Below are positions 47,668-57,319 of a DNA stretch of 64,000 nucleotides, one piece after another (the first letter of the stretch is position 1; each line of letters opens with the position of its first letter). A model generated the notes under the pieces. The model was not told the DNA's origin and made no database searches. It worked only from the letters and a program-made list of their open reading frames with translations. Source of the stretch: Candidatus Alloclostridium intestinigallinarum (lineage in GTDB: Bacteria > Bacillota > Clostridia > Christensenellales > UBA3700); NCBI GenBank assembly GCA_904382605.1, contig CAJFJA010000007.1, positions 36,584-100,583 of the forward strand, in the 5' to 3' direction. The position numbers and the translations under genes were made by a program.

Positions 47668-49218
47668 TCAGGACAATACTATCGTGGTTACAGATTTTGC
47701 CCCTATTGCGACGTTTTGCCTGAACGCGCCGTTATAAGTCGTCTTGCAGTCATAGTTGTTATCCGTGGTCACTATCTGCATATTGGTATAGCCGCCCGCG
47801 ATATTTACGGGGTAGATGTTGTCCGAATCGTTGACAAGAACTATCGTTACCGTGCCGTCGCTCCTCAAAAACGCCGTGCCGGAAAGGGCGTCGCCGTAAG
47901 TGGAAGAGGCGTTCAGCCATTGCAAATCTACGCGTACATCGCCGGCCTTTACGAATTTTGAATACTGCATCAACGCGTAATAGCGTTTGACCGCGTTTAT
48001 TTCGGTGGATTCGGAGTAGTAGTCCCAATACAAAAGTCCGTCGTTGTAGTCGTAGTCGCTTACGGCTATCCACCACGACCACGAGCGCGCGTCCAGATAC
48101 TGCAAATCCTTATCTATTACCTTCGCAACGTAAGTAGCCGAATCCATGCCTTCGTCCACGCCGCCTTCCATATGGCACACTTCAGTCATATCTATTTGGA
48201 GATCGTAGCTTTCGGGCAGTATGTTTTTAATGCGCGTGACGTAGGAAAGCCTGGCTTCTTCCGAGGTCGGCTCGCCGTAGGCGTGTACGGAAATTCCGTC
48301 CAGATGATTGAAGCAGGGATATTTTGAAAGCTCGTAGATATACTCCACGGCGCGGCTTTTTACGTCGTAAGAAGTGTAGTTGCCGCTTTCGGGAGCGGAT
48401 ATTTTTACGTCGAGCGCCGCCGTAGATGTGGAATTGTACTCTTCTATGGCGTTATAAAGCACGTTTATCACGCTTGCCGCTTCCGCAGGTTCGTAATGGC
48501 AGCCTTCCTGTGTGGAGCCGTCTCCGCCCCACTTGTGCTGGGGTTCGTTCACCGGGCTTACCGTGGTTACGGGAATTCCGTTTGCAATGAGCAGACGTAT
48601 GGAATTTATGATATACGCGGCGTACGCTTCATAATTTTCCTCGGGCAGATTGCTGTCGTATTCGTTCGTGCCGTGGGTTTTGCCGTTGGCGGTGAGCAGG
48701 TAGTGAGGCGAGTTGACGAAAACGACCACTTTTTCCACCGTCGAAGAAGGCTGGTTCAGGCACTTTTGCATAAACTGCACCGCGTTGATGTCGCCTTCAA
48801 TGCTGTATTTGGAAAAATCGGAGAAATTTTCGAGCAGAGATTTACTCTCGTCGTACTTGGAAGAGTCGAACAGGGAATACGCCTTGCGCTCCTGCACATA
48901 GTAAACGCCGTCCTCTTCGTTAAGCTCCGCCGAACCGCCGCCCAGATTATAGCGGTAAATGGTCAGTCCCAGTCCGCTTTCCGAATAAAGCGCGCTTGCA
49001 AGCTGCTGCTGCGCCGCGGAATCGGTAGGGACGGTCTGCGACCACCACGCGGAGGACGCTCCCCAGCCCGTCATCGTCTGGTATTGGACGGAAGTATCCA
49101 CCGCAAGGCAATCTGAAAGCCCGTCGGGATTGAGGTCGGACGTATTGGCGCAGCCCGCCGCCGCGCCGAGAACCGCCGCCAGAAGCAGCGCGATTGCAAC
49201 AATTTTAACTTTCTTCAT
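47668..49218 (-). CDS. Glycoside hydrolase family 30-like lipoprotein
   Basis: Secreted, lipid-anchored polysaccharide hydrolase; signal peptide with lipobox LGAAAGC. The GH30 (beta/alpha)8 barrel shows the start QTMTGWGASSAWW, the acid/base Glu in VSPVNEPQHKW and the probable nucleophile in IDMTEVCHME. A C-terminal beta domain (about 420-516) follows. Family activities include beta-1,6-glucanase, glucuronoxylanase and beta-glucosidase; which applies here is not readable. GAGGG precedes the ATG; its start overlaps the upstream gene by 14 nt. Confidence 0.88.
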   Translation of the reverse strand: MKKVKIVAIALLLAAVLGAAAGCANTSDLNPDGLSDCLAVDTSVQYQTMTGWGASSAWWSQTVPTDSAAQQQLASALYSESGLGLTIYRYNLGGGSAELNEEDGVYYVQERKAYSLFDSSKYDESKSLLENFSDFSKYSIEGDINAVQFMQKCLNQPSSTVEKVVVFVNSPHYLLTANGKTHGTNEYDSNLPEENYEAYAAYIINSIRLLIANGIPVTTVSPVNEPQHKWGGDGSTQEGCHYEPAEAASVINVLYNAIEEYNSTSTAALDVKISAPESGNYTSYDVKSRAVEYIYELSKYPCFNHLDGISVHAYGEPTSEEARLSYVTRIKNILPESYDLQIDMTEVCHMEGGVDEGMDSATYVAKVIDKDLQYLDARSWSWWIAVSDYDYNDGLLYWDYYSESTEINAVKRYYALMQYSKFVKAGDVRVDLQWLNASSTYGDALSGTAFLRSDGTVTIVLVNDSDNIYPVNIAGGYTNMQIVTTDNNYDCKTTYNGAFRQNVAIGAKSVTTIVLS

Positions 49219-50983
49219 TATATTCCCTCTTTTTCTTTCTCCTGATATATATGGTTACGCCCAAAGCGACTCCCAGCGCCGCCAGCACGCACAACACCAC
49301 GATAAGCGTTATCTGCACGGTGGTGAGGGCGGAAGTCGTGACGCTTTCCGTCCGCACGTACGCGGTGGTATCGCCGTAAAAAACGCACGTCCACTCGCTG
49401 TTTTCGTCATAAGGGGAGGCGAGCATAAGTTCCGTGTTGTCCGGAAGCTCCGCCACCACCTCGGAATTTTCATCCGGCTGTGTGAACAGTTTTATATAAA
49501 CGCCCGCCCGTCCGGAATCTATCTTGCAGTAATTCTGCACCCCGGCGGGGGAATAGCTTACGTAAGGGCAGACAAGGCGCGCGTCCATATATCCGGTCAA
49601 AGACTCGTCCCCCGCGCTGATAAGCACTTTGCACCAGGTATTGCCTTCCGCCTGCAACAGCCCCGTGGCGGTAAGCAGAACGTGCAGGCTTTCTTCTCCG
49701 CGCGTCATTATAACGCTTCCGCTTTCGTCTGTGGAAAGGGTGCAAAGTTCCCCGCTTGCTTTATACGGGAAATTATATACGGGCGTTCGGGTAATGCCGT
49801 GCAAAGGCTGCGCCGCCGTATATCCCGGGTCGGCAAGGTCTGTCAGAGCCGCCTGTTCCGCAGGCACGTATCCGTATACTCCGTCCTGCGTCACGCAGTA
49901 ATAATACGAAGTTTCGCCGTCGCCTCCGTCGTAACTCACCAGCGTGAGAGCTATTATTCCGCCGCCCGCCTGCGCCACCACTTCAAGGTCGCGGGGGGAG
50001 CGGTAAATAGTAAGGCTTTCTCCTTCCGCCGGCTGTAAAACGCGCACTATGTCAAAGTCGGTAGGGGCGAGATATTCTTCCGCGTCGTAGCATTTGTTGT
50101 ATACAAGAGCGTTATCCGTAACGGTATACCTCTTTATCGCCAGCGCGGCTTTGTCGAAGGCGTACAGATAGTCGCCCTCTATGTCTATTGCCGAGGCATA
50201 GGACATACCGGAAAGTTTGCTTACATTGTTTTCGCCGAAGAAAAGGTAAACGCCATCGTCCAGCGCAATATATATCAGATCGCCATATTTTGCCATACCG
50301 TGGGCAGTGCCCGGCAATGGTAAGCCGTCGGGATTGATAGGAACCTGCGCGTTACCGCTGTCATAGGTATACAGCGTAGATCCTTTTACAAAATACATTG
50401 TGCCCGAACCGAAAGAAGACGAAAAGACCATTCCGACCGCGTCGTCGTACAGTACGGTATCGGAAGGAGAGGAAAGATTGCCCGGGCGGTAATGAAAGTC
50501 CGTATCATCGCCGAAAACAAATCTCACCCCGTAACTTGTAACAAGTAAAAGCGAATCGTTTGTCGTTTCCAGCATAACGGCATCTTCAAGAGAAGTCATA
50601 CCTTCGGGCATAATCGTAGAGGAAGAACCAATGCTGCCGGTTTCCGAATTATAATCAAATACCGTAAGAATTTTATTTTCGCCGCTCGTCGAAAGCACGG
50701 CTATTTTATCCGAAGTTATCTCTATATCGGTTGCGCTTCCTTCAAAAGCGTTAGAAAGAGTGAACGGGTCGGAAGAATAGGAAAGGTCCACTATCGAGAG
50801 GGAATTTCCGCTCGTGTATGCCACATGTGTAGGGGATACGGCAAAAACCGTGTCGTCCGACAGGGTGACGGGCGCGGGATTTTCCGCTTTCGCCGCAGGC
50901 GCAAGAAGGAAAGCCGCGCATAATAAAAGCGCGGCGGTAACGGCAACGATAATAAGTCCGCAAATCTTCCGCCCGATAGTCAT
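49205..50983 (-). CDS. Secreted/membrane protein with beta-propeller-like and SH3 domains
   Basis: A signal peptide (1-33) precedes a long beta-rich region with repeats of hydrophobic strands and DY/NG turns (about 40-330), suggesting a propeller. One or two SH3-like segments follow (about 350-545, best seen in GVYIKLFTQPDENSEVVAEL). The end is one TM helix (about 548-575) with a basic tail, so it is anchored with most of the protein outside. Not recognised as a named family. It shares an operon with the GH30 gene and may bind or sense the wall or its polymers. Confidence 0.75.
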   Translation of the reverse strand: MTIGRKICGLIIVAVTAALLLCAAFLLAPAAKAENPAPVTLSDDTVFAVSPTHVAYTSGNSLSIVDLSYSSDPFTLSNAFEGSATDIEITSDKIAVLSTSGENKILTVFDYNSETGSIGSSSTIMPEGMTSLEDAVMLETTNDSLLLVTSYGVRFVFGDDTDFHYRPGNLSSPSDTVLYDDAVGMVFSSSFGSGTMYFVKGSTLYTYDSGNAQVPINPDGLPLPGTAHGMAKYGDLIYIALDDGVYLFFGENNVSKLSGMSYASAIDIEGDYLYAFDKAALAIKRYTVTDNALVYNKCYDAEEYLAPTDFDIVRVLQPAEGESLTIYRSPRDLEVVAQAGGGIIALTLVSYDGGDGETSYYYCVTQDGVYGYVPAEQAALTDLADPGYTAAQPLHGITRTPVYNFPYKASGELCTLSTDESGSVIMTRGEESLHVLLTATGLLQAEGNTWCKVLISAGDESLTGYMDARLVCPYVSYSPAGVQNYCKIDSGRAGVYIKLFTQPDENSEVVAELPDNTELMLASPYDENSEWTCVFYGDTTAYVRTESVTTSALTTVQITLIVVLCVLAALGVALGVTIYIRRKKKREYNEES

Positions 50984-50989
50984 AGCTAG

Positions 50990-51018
50990 ATTATAGCATA
51001 AAAATATAACGCGCGCAA
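50990..51018 (-). promoter_or_regulatory. Promoter giving a leaderless transcript
   Basis: On the - strand TTGCGC (51013-51018), 17 nt, TATAAT (50990-50995), then 6 nt to ATG 50983. Confidence 0.7.
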
Positions 51019-51083
51019 CAAATTATAACCAAAAGGGCGCCGCGTGGCGGAAGGGAGGGATGTCAGTCCGGTTGACGGCCGTG

Positions 51084-52772
51084 TTACGGGCGCAGAGCGC
51101 CGCTTTCACGCATTTTAAGCGATTGAACGGCGGTAAGTCTGCGGTAGCGCAGTTGGGATACTCCCAGCATTATAAAGGAGCACAGCAGTACGAAGACCAG
51201 CGCGCACAGGGCGGCAAGCGGGAAATAAGCCAGGTTAAGGGTTATATTCGCAATGAATGAAGTTTTTTGCGCGCCGAGGCTTATGCCCATACTTACGAAA
51301 AAGCCGGCGACGGCGGCGGGAACAAAGGCTAAAAGCACCGTAAGAAGCAGTTCCAGGCAGTATAACGAAGCGTATTCTCCGCGTTTTGTACCCATGGCGC
51401 GCATAATTCCGTAATTGCGGGCATGGGCTTTTGCGTTGAACGAAAGGATATTGTAATATTCCAGCAACGAAGCTATGAGTATCACTGTTCCGAGCGCGTA
51501 AAGCACCGTAAGCACGCTGTCGTACTGTCTGCTTAATTGCAGAGCGTCATATGCGGCATAGGTAACGGGAAGCCCTCTGATATTAGTCAGAGGCTGGTCG
51601 TAAAGCATCTGTCCGAAGTAGCGTGAAAAGCCCGAATAAAGCCGCTTTATCTGCGAAAAATCGCGCAGTTGCAGGGCGCTTTCGACAATCGGTTGCGCCG
51701 AATACGCCTTGCGCCCGTTATACGCGCCCGAGTCCGACTTCAACGTCCATGGGGAGACAAAGCCGCCCTCTATGAAAAAGGGGAATACCGCGCCGCTTTC
51801 CGTAACTTTTTGCGAAAGATAGGGTATATCCGTTTCGGGATAGGTGATAATCCGCGCTTCATAATACTTGCTTCCGTCGTAAAGGCGGGAGTTTGTCACT
51901 TTCGGTAGGGTGCTTTCGCCGGTTATTGTCAGGGACTGCTCCTGCAACCATATGTCGCCGTCGAACAGCGTGCCCCATTCGGAGTTGTAATACTCATCGC
52001 TTATCACGCCCGCAATCGTGTAATCGGAAAATATCTCCGCCGTGCCGCCCGAAAACTCCTCTTCCGCACGCGTTTGCGGTAAAGCGTTGCGGTGGATATT
52101 GCTAGGGTCTGCGTCGTTGTCCAAAGCGTAGCTGTACGGATACACGGTGGTTGCCGAATAAACGGTGGGTTCGGAAGTGACGGCAAGGGAGATTTTATCG
52201 CCTGCGGTCAGCTCTCCCGCGCCGAAAGAGTTCAGCCATTTTTGCGAAACTATCACCTGCCGTCCGTCCGTAAACGCGCCTCCGCTTGCAAACACGCCCT
52301 TGCCGTTCAACAACGATACGGCTTTTTCCAAACCTTCGGGGAATAAGGTCTGCGTGCGGAAAATTTTCAGATAATTTGTCTTGGAAGAAAGATATTCTTC
52401 TCCGCCCGCCGTCAAAGCGCTTTCCCCGCGTTGCAGGGCAACCATAAAGCTGTCCGCGCGCCCGGCAATATCGTCCGAATAATCTTCGAGCAATTGAAGG
52501 GCGGAATTTTCGTCGTAAAACATGATATTAAGCCCCAGCCCGTTTTCCATACGCCTCAGGCGCTGACCTTCGCCCGAATAGTCTATGGTATATACGTTGT
52601 TGTAGCCGCTTACGTTGATTTTCGCCTGCGCGTCCCCGTAAAAGGCGAACGTCAGCCACAGCACGGGCATAATCAGCAGAAGGGAAAGAGCCATGGCGAT
52701 AATCGTCCTTATCGTGCTCCTGCTGCCAGAAATGCTTTTGCCTGCAAGCCAAAGTTTGTCGCGCAATTTCAT
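51084..52772 (-). CDS. ABC transporter permease (MacB/FtsX type), second subunit
   Basis: One N-terminal TM, a large extracytoplasmic domain (about 55-430) and three C-terminal TMs with the FtsX fold (ALGTVILIASLLEYYNIL, then YGIMRAMGTKRGEYASLY, the family's cytoplasmic motif). Start ATG 52772 overlaps the upstream permease stop (ATGA); the frame is open to 52946 but that would overlap the other gene. Likely part of a mechanotransmission or lipoprotein/peptide export complex with the two genes before it. Confidence 0.9.
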   Translation of the reverse strand: MKLRDKLWLAGKSISGSRSTIRTIIAMALSLLLIMPVLWLTFAFYGDAQAKINVSGYNNVYTIDYSGEGQRLRRMENGLGLNIMFYDENSALQLLEDYSDDIAGRADSFMVALQRGESALTAGGEEYLSSKTNYLKIFRTQTLFPEGLEKAVSLLNGKGVFASGGAFTDGRQVIVSQKWLNSFGAGELTAGDKISLAVTSEPTVYSATTVYPYSYALDNDADPSNIHRNALPQTRAEEEFSGGTAEIFSDYTIAGVISDEYYNSEWGTLFDGDIWLQEQSLTITGESTLPKVTNSRLYDGSKYYEARIITYPETDIPYLSQKVTESGAVFPFFIEGGFVSPWTLKSDSGAYNGRKAYSAQPIVESALQLRDFSQIKRLYSGFSRYFGQMLYDQPLTNIRGLPVTYAAYDALQLSRQYDSVLTVLYALGTVILIASLLEYYNILSFNAKAHARNYGIMRAMGTKRGEYASLYCLELLLTVLLAFVPAAVAGFFVSMGISLGAQKTSFIANITLNLAYFPLAALCALVFVLLCSFIMLGVSQLRYRRLTAVQSLKMRESGALRP

Positions 52773-53974
52773 ATTCCGCCCTCCCGCAGTCCCGCCTGCA
52801 CATACTTTTTCCCGTTTTTGCGGAAGAATATCATGGTGGTTAAAACTGCCGCAACGCTCAAAATTCCCGCAAGGGCGAACGGAAGCCACGCAGGCAGCGG
52901 CGCAATAACCGTAAATTCGCCGAATACGGAAAGCGTGCCGCCCCACAAAAAGTCGCCCGCGTATGCCGAAACGGGCAAAAGCGCAAAGGCGAGCAGGCTT
53001 GCGAGCGCCACGGAAAGCAGAATAAGGGTCACCGCTTCAAAGCAGAGCAGGGCGAGAAGACCGCTGTTTTTCAGTCCCAAAGTCTTGTAAAGGCTGAGCG
53101 TGGCTGAGTTTTCCGTTATGCCCATCATCAGACTGTTAGCCAGGCTGACAAAGCCGAAAGCCGCCAACGCGACGGCGGCGATTGCGAATATAACGGTATT
53201 CGTTTTTACCGCGCCGGAGAACTCTTCGAAATATCCGTCGGAAGAAAAAAGGGCGCCTGTGAAGTTGTCGCCGTAAATGTCGCTGAAAATGTTTTCGATC
53301 CGCACCTTTATCTCTCCGACTTGTTCAAAGGAAAGCTCCCGCGGGGTAAAGGTTATTTCGGGAATGCTTACGGGAATATCTTCCGCGAAGGCGTAGGCGG
53401 GACTTATGAAAACCGAGTTGCTGCCCGAATGAAAGCCCGCTATCCGCGGCGATATTTCGTATTTTTCTCCGCCCGATACGGTCAAAGAAAGCGGCAGAAC
53501 ATCGCCCACGCGCAGTTCGTACTGTCCGAAGGTGTTCAGCCGCGGCAACCATATTTTGCCTGTTGCCGAAGGGTCGTATTCTTCCCCTTCGGTAACGGTT
53601 TCTTCTATATCGCCGTAGGGAGCGTAATAAAACAGCGGAACGGGGTAGTCCATGCCGTTCACGCTTGTGCCGGTGACGGAAATATCCGCGGTGTCCCGAA
53701 TGACGAAATTATCCCCGAAGGCGTCGCTCAGGGCGGAAATCAACAGCCCGTGTTCCTGCGCGCCGTCCAAGCCGTAAGGAGTGCAGACAAGTCCGTTTTT
53801 TGCAAAATCTTCTTCTATACACTTGTTGAAGGTGGATTCTCCCGAAAGGTAGGCGCAGGTAAAGCATGCCAGCACGGTAAACAAAAGGGTAACGGCGGTA
53901 AGCGTCACGAAAAAGCGCGCCTTGTGCGTGCTTATATATTTGACCGAAAGAAAGAAAAAGTCGCCTAACCGCAT
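52769..53974 (-). CDS. ABC transporter permease (MacB/FtsX type), first subunit
   Basis: Layout TM (about 20-40), extracytoplasmic domain (about 45-265), three TMs; the FtsX motif is ATLSLYKTLGLKNSGLLALL. 401 residues. Its start overlaps the end of the ATPase gene by 10 nt, so the three genes are a tight operon. Confidence 0.9.
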   Translation of the reverse strand: MRLGDFFFLSVKYISTHKARFFVTLTAVTLLFTVLACFTCAYLSGESTFNKCIEEDFAKNGLVCTPYGLDGAQEHGLLISALSDAFGDNFVIRDTADISVTGTSVNGMDYPVPLFYYAPYGDIEETVTEGEEYDPSATGKIWLPRLNTFGQYELRVGDVLPLSLTVSGGEKYEISPRIAGFHSGSNSVFISPAYAFAEDIPVSIPEITFTPRELSFEQVGEIKVRIENIFSDIYGDNFTGALFSSDGYFEEFSGAVKTNTVIFAIAAVALAAFGFVSLANSLMMGITENSATLSLYKTLGLKNSGLLALLCFEAVTLILLSVALASLLAFALLPVSAYAGDFLWGGTLSVFGEFTVIAPLPAWLPFALAGILSVAAVLTTMIFFRKNGKKYVQAGLREGGI

Positions 53975-54639
53975 ACTTCGTCCCTTATTATCTTTCCGTC
54001 GGAAAGCTCTATTATCCGCGTACAGTTTTCCAGATCGCCCGGGTTGTGCGAAACCATAATCACGGTGGTGCCGCTTTCGTTTATCTCTTTCAGCAGGCGG
54101 AGCACTTCGCGCCCGTTTTTCACGTCCAGATTGCCCGTAGGTTCGTCGGCAAGTATCACGGCGGGGTCGGTGATAAGCGCCCGCGCGATTGCTGCGCGTT
54201 GCATTTCTCCGCCCGAAAGTTTTGCGGGCTTGTTGCGCGCCTTGTCTTTGAGCGAAAGCCGCTCCAAAAGGGCAAGGGCTTTTTTCTCGCGCTCTTTTTT
54301 CTTCACCCCCGCAATCAACAGCGGCATGGCGACGTTTTCCGAAACGGTAAGATTGGGATCTAGGTAAAAAGCCTGGAAAACGAACGAAACCGTCCTGTTG
54401 CGGAAGTCGGAAAGCTCCCTGTCGCCCATAGTCCCCACGTTTTTGCCCTGAACCTCTATCGTGCCCGAAGTTATGCCGTCCAGACCGCCTATGAGATTGA
54501 GCAGGGTGGACTTTCCGCAGCCCGATTTGCCGCAGATACCCACGAATTCACCGTCTTTTATCTCGAACGAAATATTGTCCAGCGCAAGAAAGGAGACTTC
54601 CCCCGCGTAAACTTTCCTCACATTTTCCGCTTTTATCAT
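53965..54639 (-). CDS. ABC transporter ATP-binding protein (LolD/MacB type)
   Basis: 224 residues: Walker A GKSGCGKST, Q-loop VFQAFYLDPNLTV, signature LSGGEMQRAAIARAL, Walker B VILADEPTGNLD and H-loop VSHNP. It energises the two FtsX-type permeases that follow. The ATG lies 6 nt after a near-consensus promoter, so the mRNA appears leaderless. Confidence 0.95.
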   Translation of the reverse strand: MIKAENVRKVYAGEVSFLALDNISFEIKDGEFVGICGKSGCGKSTLLNLIGGLDGITSGTIEVQGKNVGTMGDRELSDFRNRTVSFVFQAFYLDPNLTVSENVAMPLLIAGVKKKEREKKALALLERLSLKDKARNKPAKLSGGEMQRAAIARALITDPAVILADEPTGNLDVKNGREVLRLLKEINESGTTVIMVSHNPGDLENCTRIIELSDGKIIRDEVCG

Positions 54640-54645
54640 AAGTCA

Positions 54646-54674
54646 ATTATATAAAATCGTTTAAGAAAAGTCAA
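54646..54674 (-). promoter_or_regulatory. ABC operon promoter giving a leaderless transcript
   Basis: On the - strand TTGACT (54669-54674), 17 nt, TATAAT (54646-54651), then TGACTT and the ATG at 54639. Confidence 0.85.
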
Positions 54675-54737
54675 TAAAGGAATTAACGGCGTAAAGCGGG
54701 GCGGAGAAAAGCGGCGTAGCGGTATCAATACGGATAG

Positions 54738-54766
54738 TTGCAAAATTTTGCGCGGTGTGGTAATAT
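54738..54766 (+). promoter_or_regulatory. Promoter giving a leaderless transcript
   Basis: TTGCAA (54738-54743), 17 nt, TAATAT (54761-54766), then 6 nt to ATG 54773. It diverges from the ABC operon promoter 64 bp away. Confidence 0.75.
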
Positions 54767-54772
54767 GGTGGC

Positions 54773-55795
54773 ATGGATAATAGAAGACGTTATAAAAACG
54801 GGCGCAGGAAAGCTCCCGCATATATACCGCAGGGGGATCCGCAGGCGCTTGCAACGCCGGTGGAGGATCTCGGCTTGCACGAACGTACGCTGGGCGCTTT
54901 GAAGACGGGCGGAGTGAATACGGCGGGAGACATCGCCGCGCGCTATATGCGCGATATGTACAAGGTGCAGGGCATAGGCAAGCGCGACATTTTCGCCATG
55001 CAGGGCGCGCTGAAAAAGCTGGGACTTACTTTCCGTCCCGAAGAGGAAAAGCCGGAAGAAGGACAGGCAAAGCAGGCGCAGGAGAAAAAGCCCGCGCAGG
55101 ATAACCGCAACGGGCAGAGGGAGAAAAAACAGCCCGAAAGACGTGGGCGCGGCGAAGAGGGAAAGGAAAGAAGGGTGGAAGAGTCAAGACCCCGCGAAGA
55201 AAAGCAGGAGTTAAAAAACGGGGGCAGGGACGAAAAAACCGCCAAAAACAAAGGCAAAGACAACAGGGAAAAGGGCGGAAAAAAGAGCGCCGAACTGATC
55301 AATAAGGAATTATCCCGCCTTTATGCCGGACTTACGATAAACGAAATTATCATGGGCGGAAAGAAAAAGCGTCCGGCATTTGTCCCCTATCCCAAAGAGG
55401 GGATAAAGCAGGGCGACCTTATCAAATTCTACCGCGCGGGAAAGTGGGGATATAAGGATTGGAAGGGCAACGTGGTCATCCACCCCGAATACGACGAGGC
55501 TTTCGCATTCCGCGAAGGGCGCGCCGGAGTGGAAGTAAACGGGCTTATCGGATATATTGACAAAGAGAATAATAAAGTGATAGAATGCAAATACGACTGC
55601 GGCACTTCGTTCAGCGAAGGACTTGCAGCCGTGAGCACGGGCGAAAAAAGCGGTTATATCGACGAAAACGGCAATCAGGTCACGGAGATGGAATTCGACG
55701 TGGCGACGCCTTTTTCGGGCGGCAAAGCCGTCGTCCGCGAAAACGACCGCTGGGGGATACTCGACCGCGAAACGTTAAAGGTTTTGTGGAGATAG
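54773..55795 (+). CDS. RNA polymerase alpha-CTD-like domain fused to WG repeats
   Basis: Residues about 27-85 closely follow the RNA polymerase alpha C-terminal domain: TPVEDLGLHERTLGALKTGG, then VNTAGDIAARY and GIGKRDIFAMQGALKKLGL. A highly charged linker (about 87-175, E/K/R/Q) follows. The C-terminal half (about 205-340) holds WG (KWG) beta repeats: GKWGYKDWKGNVVIHPEYDEA, IGYIDKENNKVIECKYD, SGYIDENGNQV and RWGILDRETLKVLW. It is cytoplasmic. Function unknown; it may contact DNA or RNA polymerase. First gene before KtrB-KtrA. Confidence 0.85.
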   Translation: MDNRRRYKNGRRKAPAYIPQGDPQALATPVEDLGLHERTLGALKTGGVNTAGDIAARYMRDMYKVQGIGKRDIFAMQGALKKLGLTFRPEEEKPEEGQAKQAQEKKPAQDNRNGQREKKQPERRGRGEEGKERRVEESRPREEKQELKNGGRDEKTAKNKGKDNREKGGKKSAELINKELSRLYAGLTINEIIMGGKKKRPAFVPYPKEGIKQGDLIKFYRAGKWGYKDWKGNVVIHPEYDEAFAFREGRAGVEVNGLIGYIDKENNKVIECKYDCGTSFSEGLAAVSTGEKSGYIDENGNQVTEMEFDVATPFSGGKAVVRENDRWGILDRETLKVLWR

Positions 55796-55819
55796 AGAGG
55801 CGGTTTCCGCAACTTAAAA

Positions 55820-57307
55820 ATGCACGCGCGGCGTGAAGAAAAAAGGAAGCAGAAGGCGGACTTTCCGCCGGGGAGTATGGTGACACCTAGTCCACAACAA
55901 AATTCCGCGCAAAACGCGGAAAAACAAGTAAAAAGCGGCAAACTTTCCATAATGTCGCGCTTCAAATTCCGTCCCACGGTGCCCCGTATACTTGCGCTCG
56001 GGTACATGGGAGTTATACTTTTGGGCAGTTTTCTGCTCTCTTTGCCCATATCGTCGAAAACGGGTGAATGGACGCCGTACATCAACGCGCTTTTCACGTC
56101 CACGTCCGCAACGTGCGTGACGGGGCTTATCGCCTACGATACGTTCATGCACTGGACGGCTTTCGGACAGGTGGTGATAATTCTGCTCATACAGGTGGGC
56201 GGAATAGGGTTTATGACGGTCGTCACGCTGTTTTCTTTCGCCCTCGGCAGAAGAATAGGACTTTACGAGAGGGTAATTCTGGCGCAGTCCGCGGGCGCTA
56301 TGGGGCGCAGCGGCGTCGTCAGACTGGTAAAGCGCATAATTATCTTCACTTTCTCGGTGGAGCTTGCCGGCGCGTTCTTGCTCATGATCCGCTTTATCCC
56401 CGAATTCGGAGCGGGGCGCGGCATCTGGTTTTCCGTTTTCCACTCCATATCCGCATTCTGCAACGCGGGCTTCGACCTGATGGGCGCAAAGGGCACGGCG
56501 TTCGCCTCGCTCACAAGTTATTCGGACGACGCGCTTGTCAACCTCACCATATGCGCGCTCATCGTCGTGGGCGGTATGGGTTACGTGGTGTGGAGCGATA
56601 TATGGGATAAAAAGTTCAGATACAGAAAATACCGTCTGCATACGCGCATAGTGCTGTGGGCGACGCTTATACTCGTCTTTGTTCCCGCCCTGCTCATCTA
56701 CGCTTTCGAGCATAACGGCGTTCTTGCCGGAATGGGTCCCGGAGAAAGTTTTCTCGCCTGCCTGTTCCAGTCGATAACGCCCCGTACAGCGGGATTCAAC
56801 ACCGTTCCGCTGGGCGAGCTGAGCGACAGTACCTTGTTTTTAATGGATATTCTTATGCTTATCGGCGGTAACAGCGGCTCTACCGCGGGCGGTATAAAAG
56901 TCACCACGATAGTGGTCGTGCTGTTCGGACTGTATTCTTCCGTGCGCGGCGAAAGAGACATAACCATAGGCAAACGCAGCGTGGACTTGTCGCTTGTCAA
57001 ACAGGCGATGTCCCTGTGCGCCATCTACCTGATTCTGACCATGCTCGCCGTACTTATAATCTGCGCGATAGAGCCGGAGGAAAACAACGCCACTCTTTCC
57101 GTGGTGCTGTTCGAGTGCTGTTCCGCAATATGCACCGTGGGAGTGACCACGGGAATAACGCCGTCGCTTACGGTGGGGTCGAAAATAATACTGATACTGC
57201 TCATGTATGCGGGCAGGGTGGGCGTGCTCACGCTTGCCGGCGCGATGATGACAAAGCGTAAAGCATCGCTTACGCGCCGTCCGCATGAAAAAATACTGAT
57301 AGGTTAA
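55820..57307 (+). CDS. ktrB: TrkH/KtrB family potassium uptake channel subunit
   Basis: Four pore modules of the TrkH/KtrB type; selectivity-filter regions are visible around STSATCVTGLIA, SISAFCNAGFDLMG, TPRTAGFNT and CCSAICTVGVTTG. 495 residues, hydrophobic throughout after a charged N-terminus. The start is uncertain: ATG 55820 gives a long basic tail, while ATG 55877 (preceded by GGGGAG) or the ATG at the MSRFKF segment would match the family better. ktrA follows after 12 nt. Confidence 0.92.
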   Translation: MHARREEKRKQKADFPPGSMVTPSPQQNSAQNAEKQVKSGKLSIMSRFKFRPTVPRILALGYMGVILLGSFLLSLPISSKTGEWTPYINALFTSTSATCVTGLIAYDTFMHWTAFGQVVIILLIQVGGIGFMTVVTLFSFALGRRIGLYERVILAQSAGAMGRSGVVRLVKRIIIFTFSVELAGAFLLMIRFIPEFGAGRGIWFSVFHSISAFCNAGFDLMGAKGTAFASLTSYSDDALVNLTICALIVVGGMGYVVWSDIWDKKFRYRKYRLHTRIVLWATLILVFVPALLIYAFEHNGVLAGMGPGESFLACLFQSITPRTAGFNTVPLGELSDSTLFLMDILMLIGGNSGSTAGGIKVTTIVVVLFGLYSSVRGERDITIGKRSVDLSLVKQAMSLCAIYLILTMLAVLIICAIEPEENNATLSVVLFECCSAICTVGVTTGITPSLTVGSKIILILLMYAGRVGVLTLAGAMMTKRKASLTRRPHEKILIG

Positions 57308-57319
57308 ACGGAGGAAACT

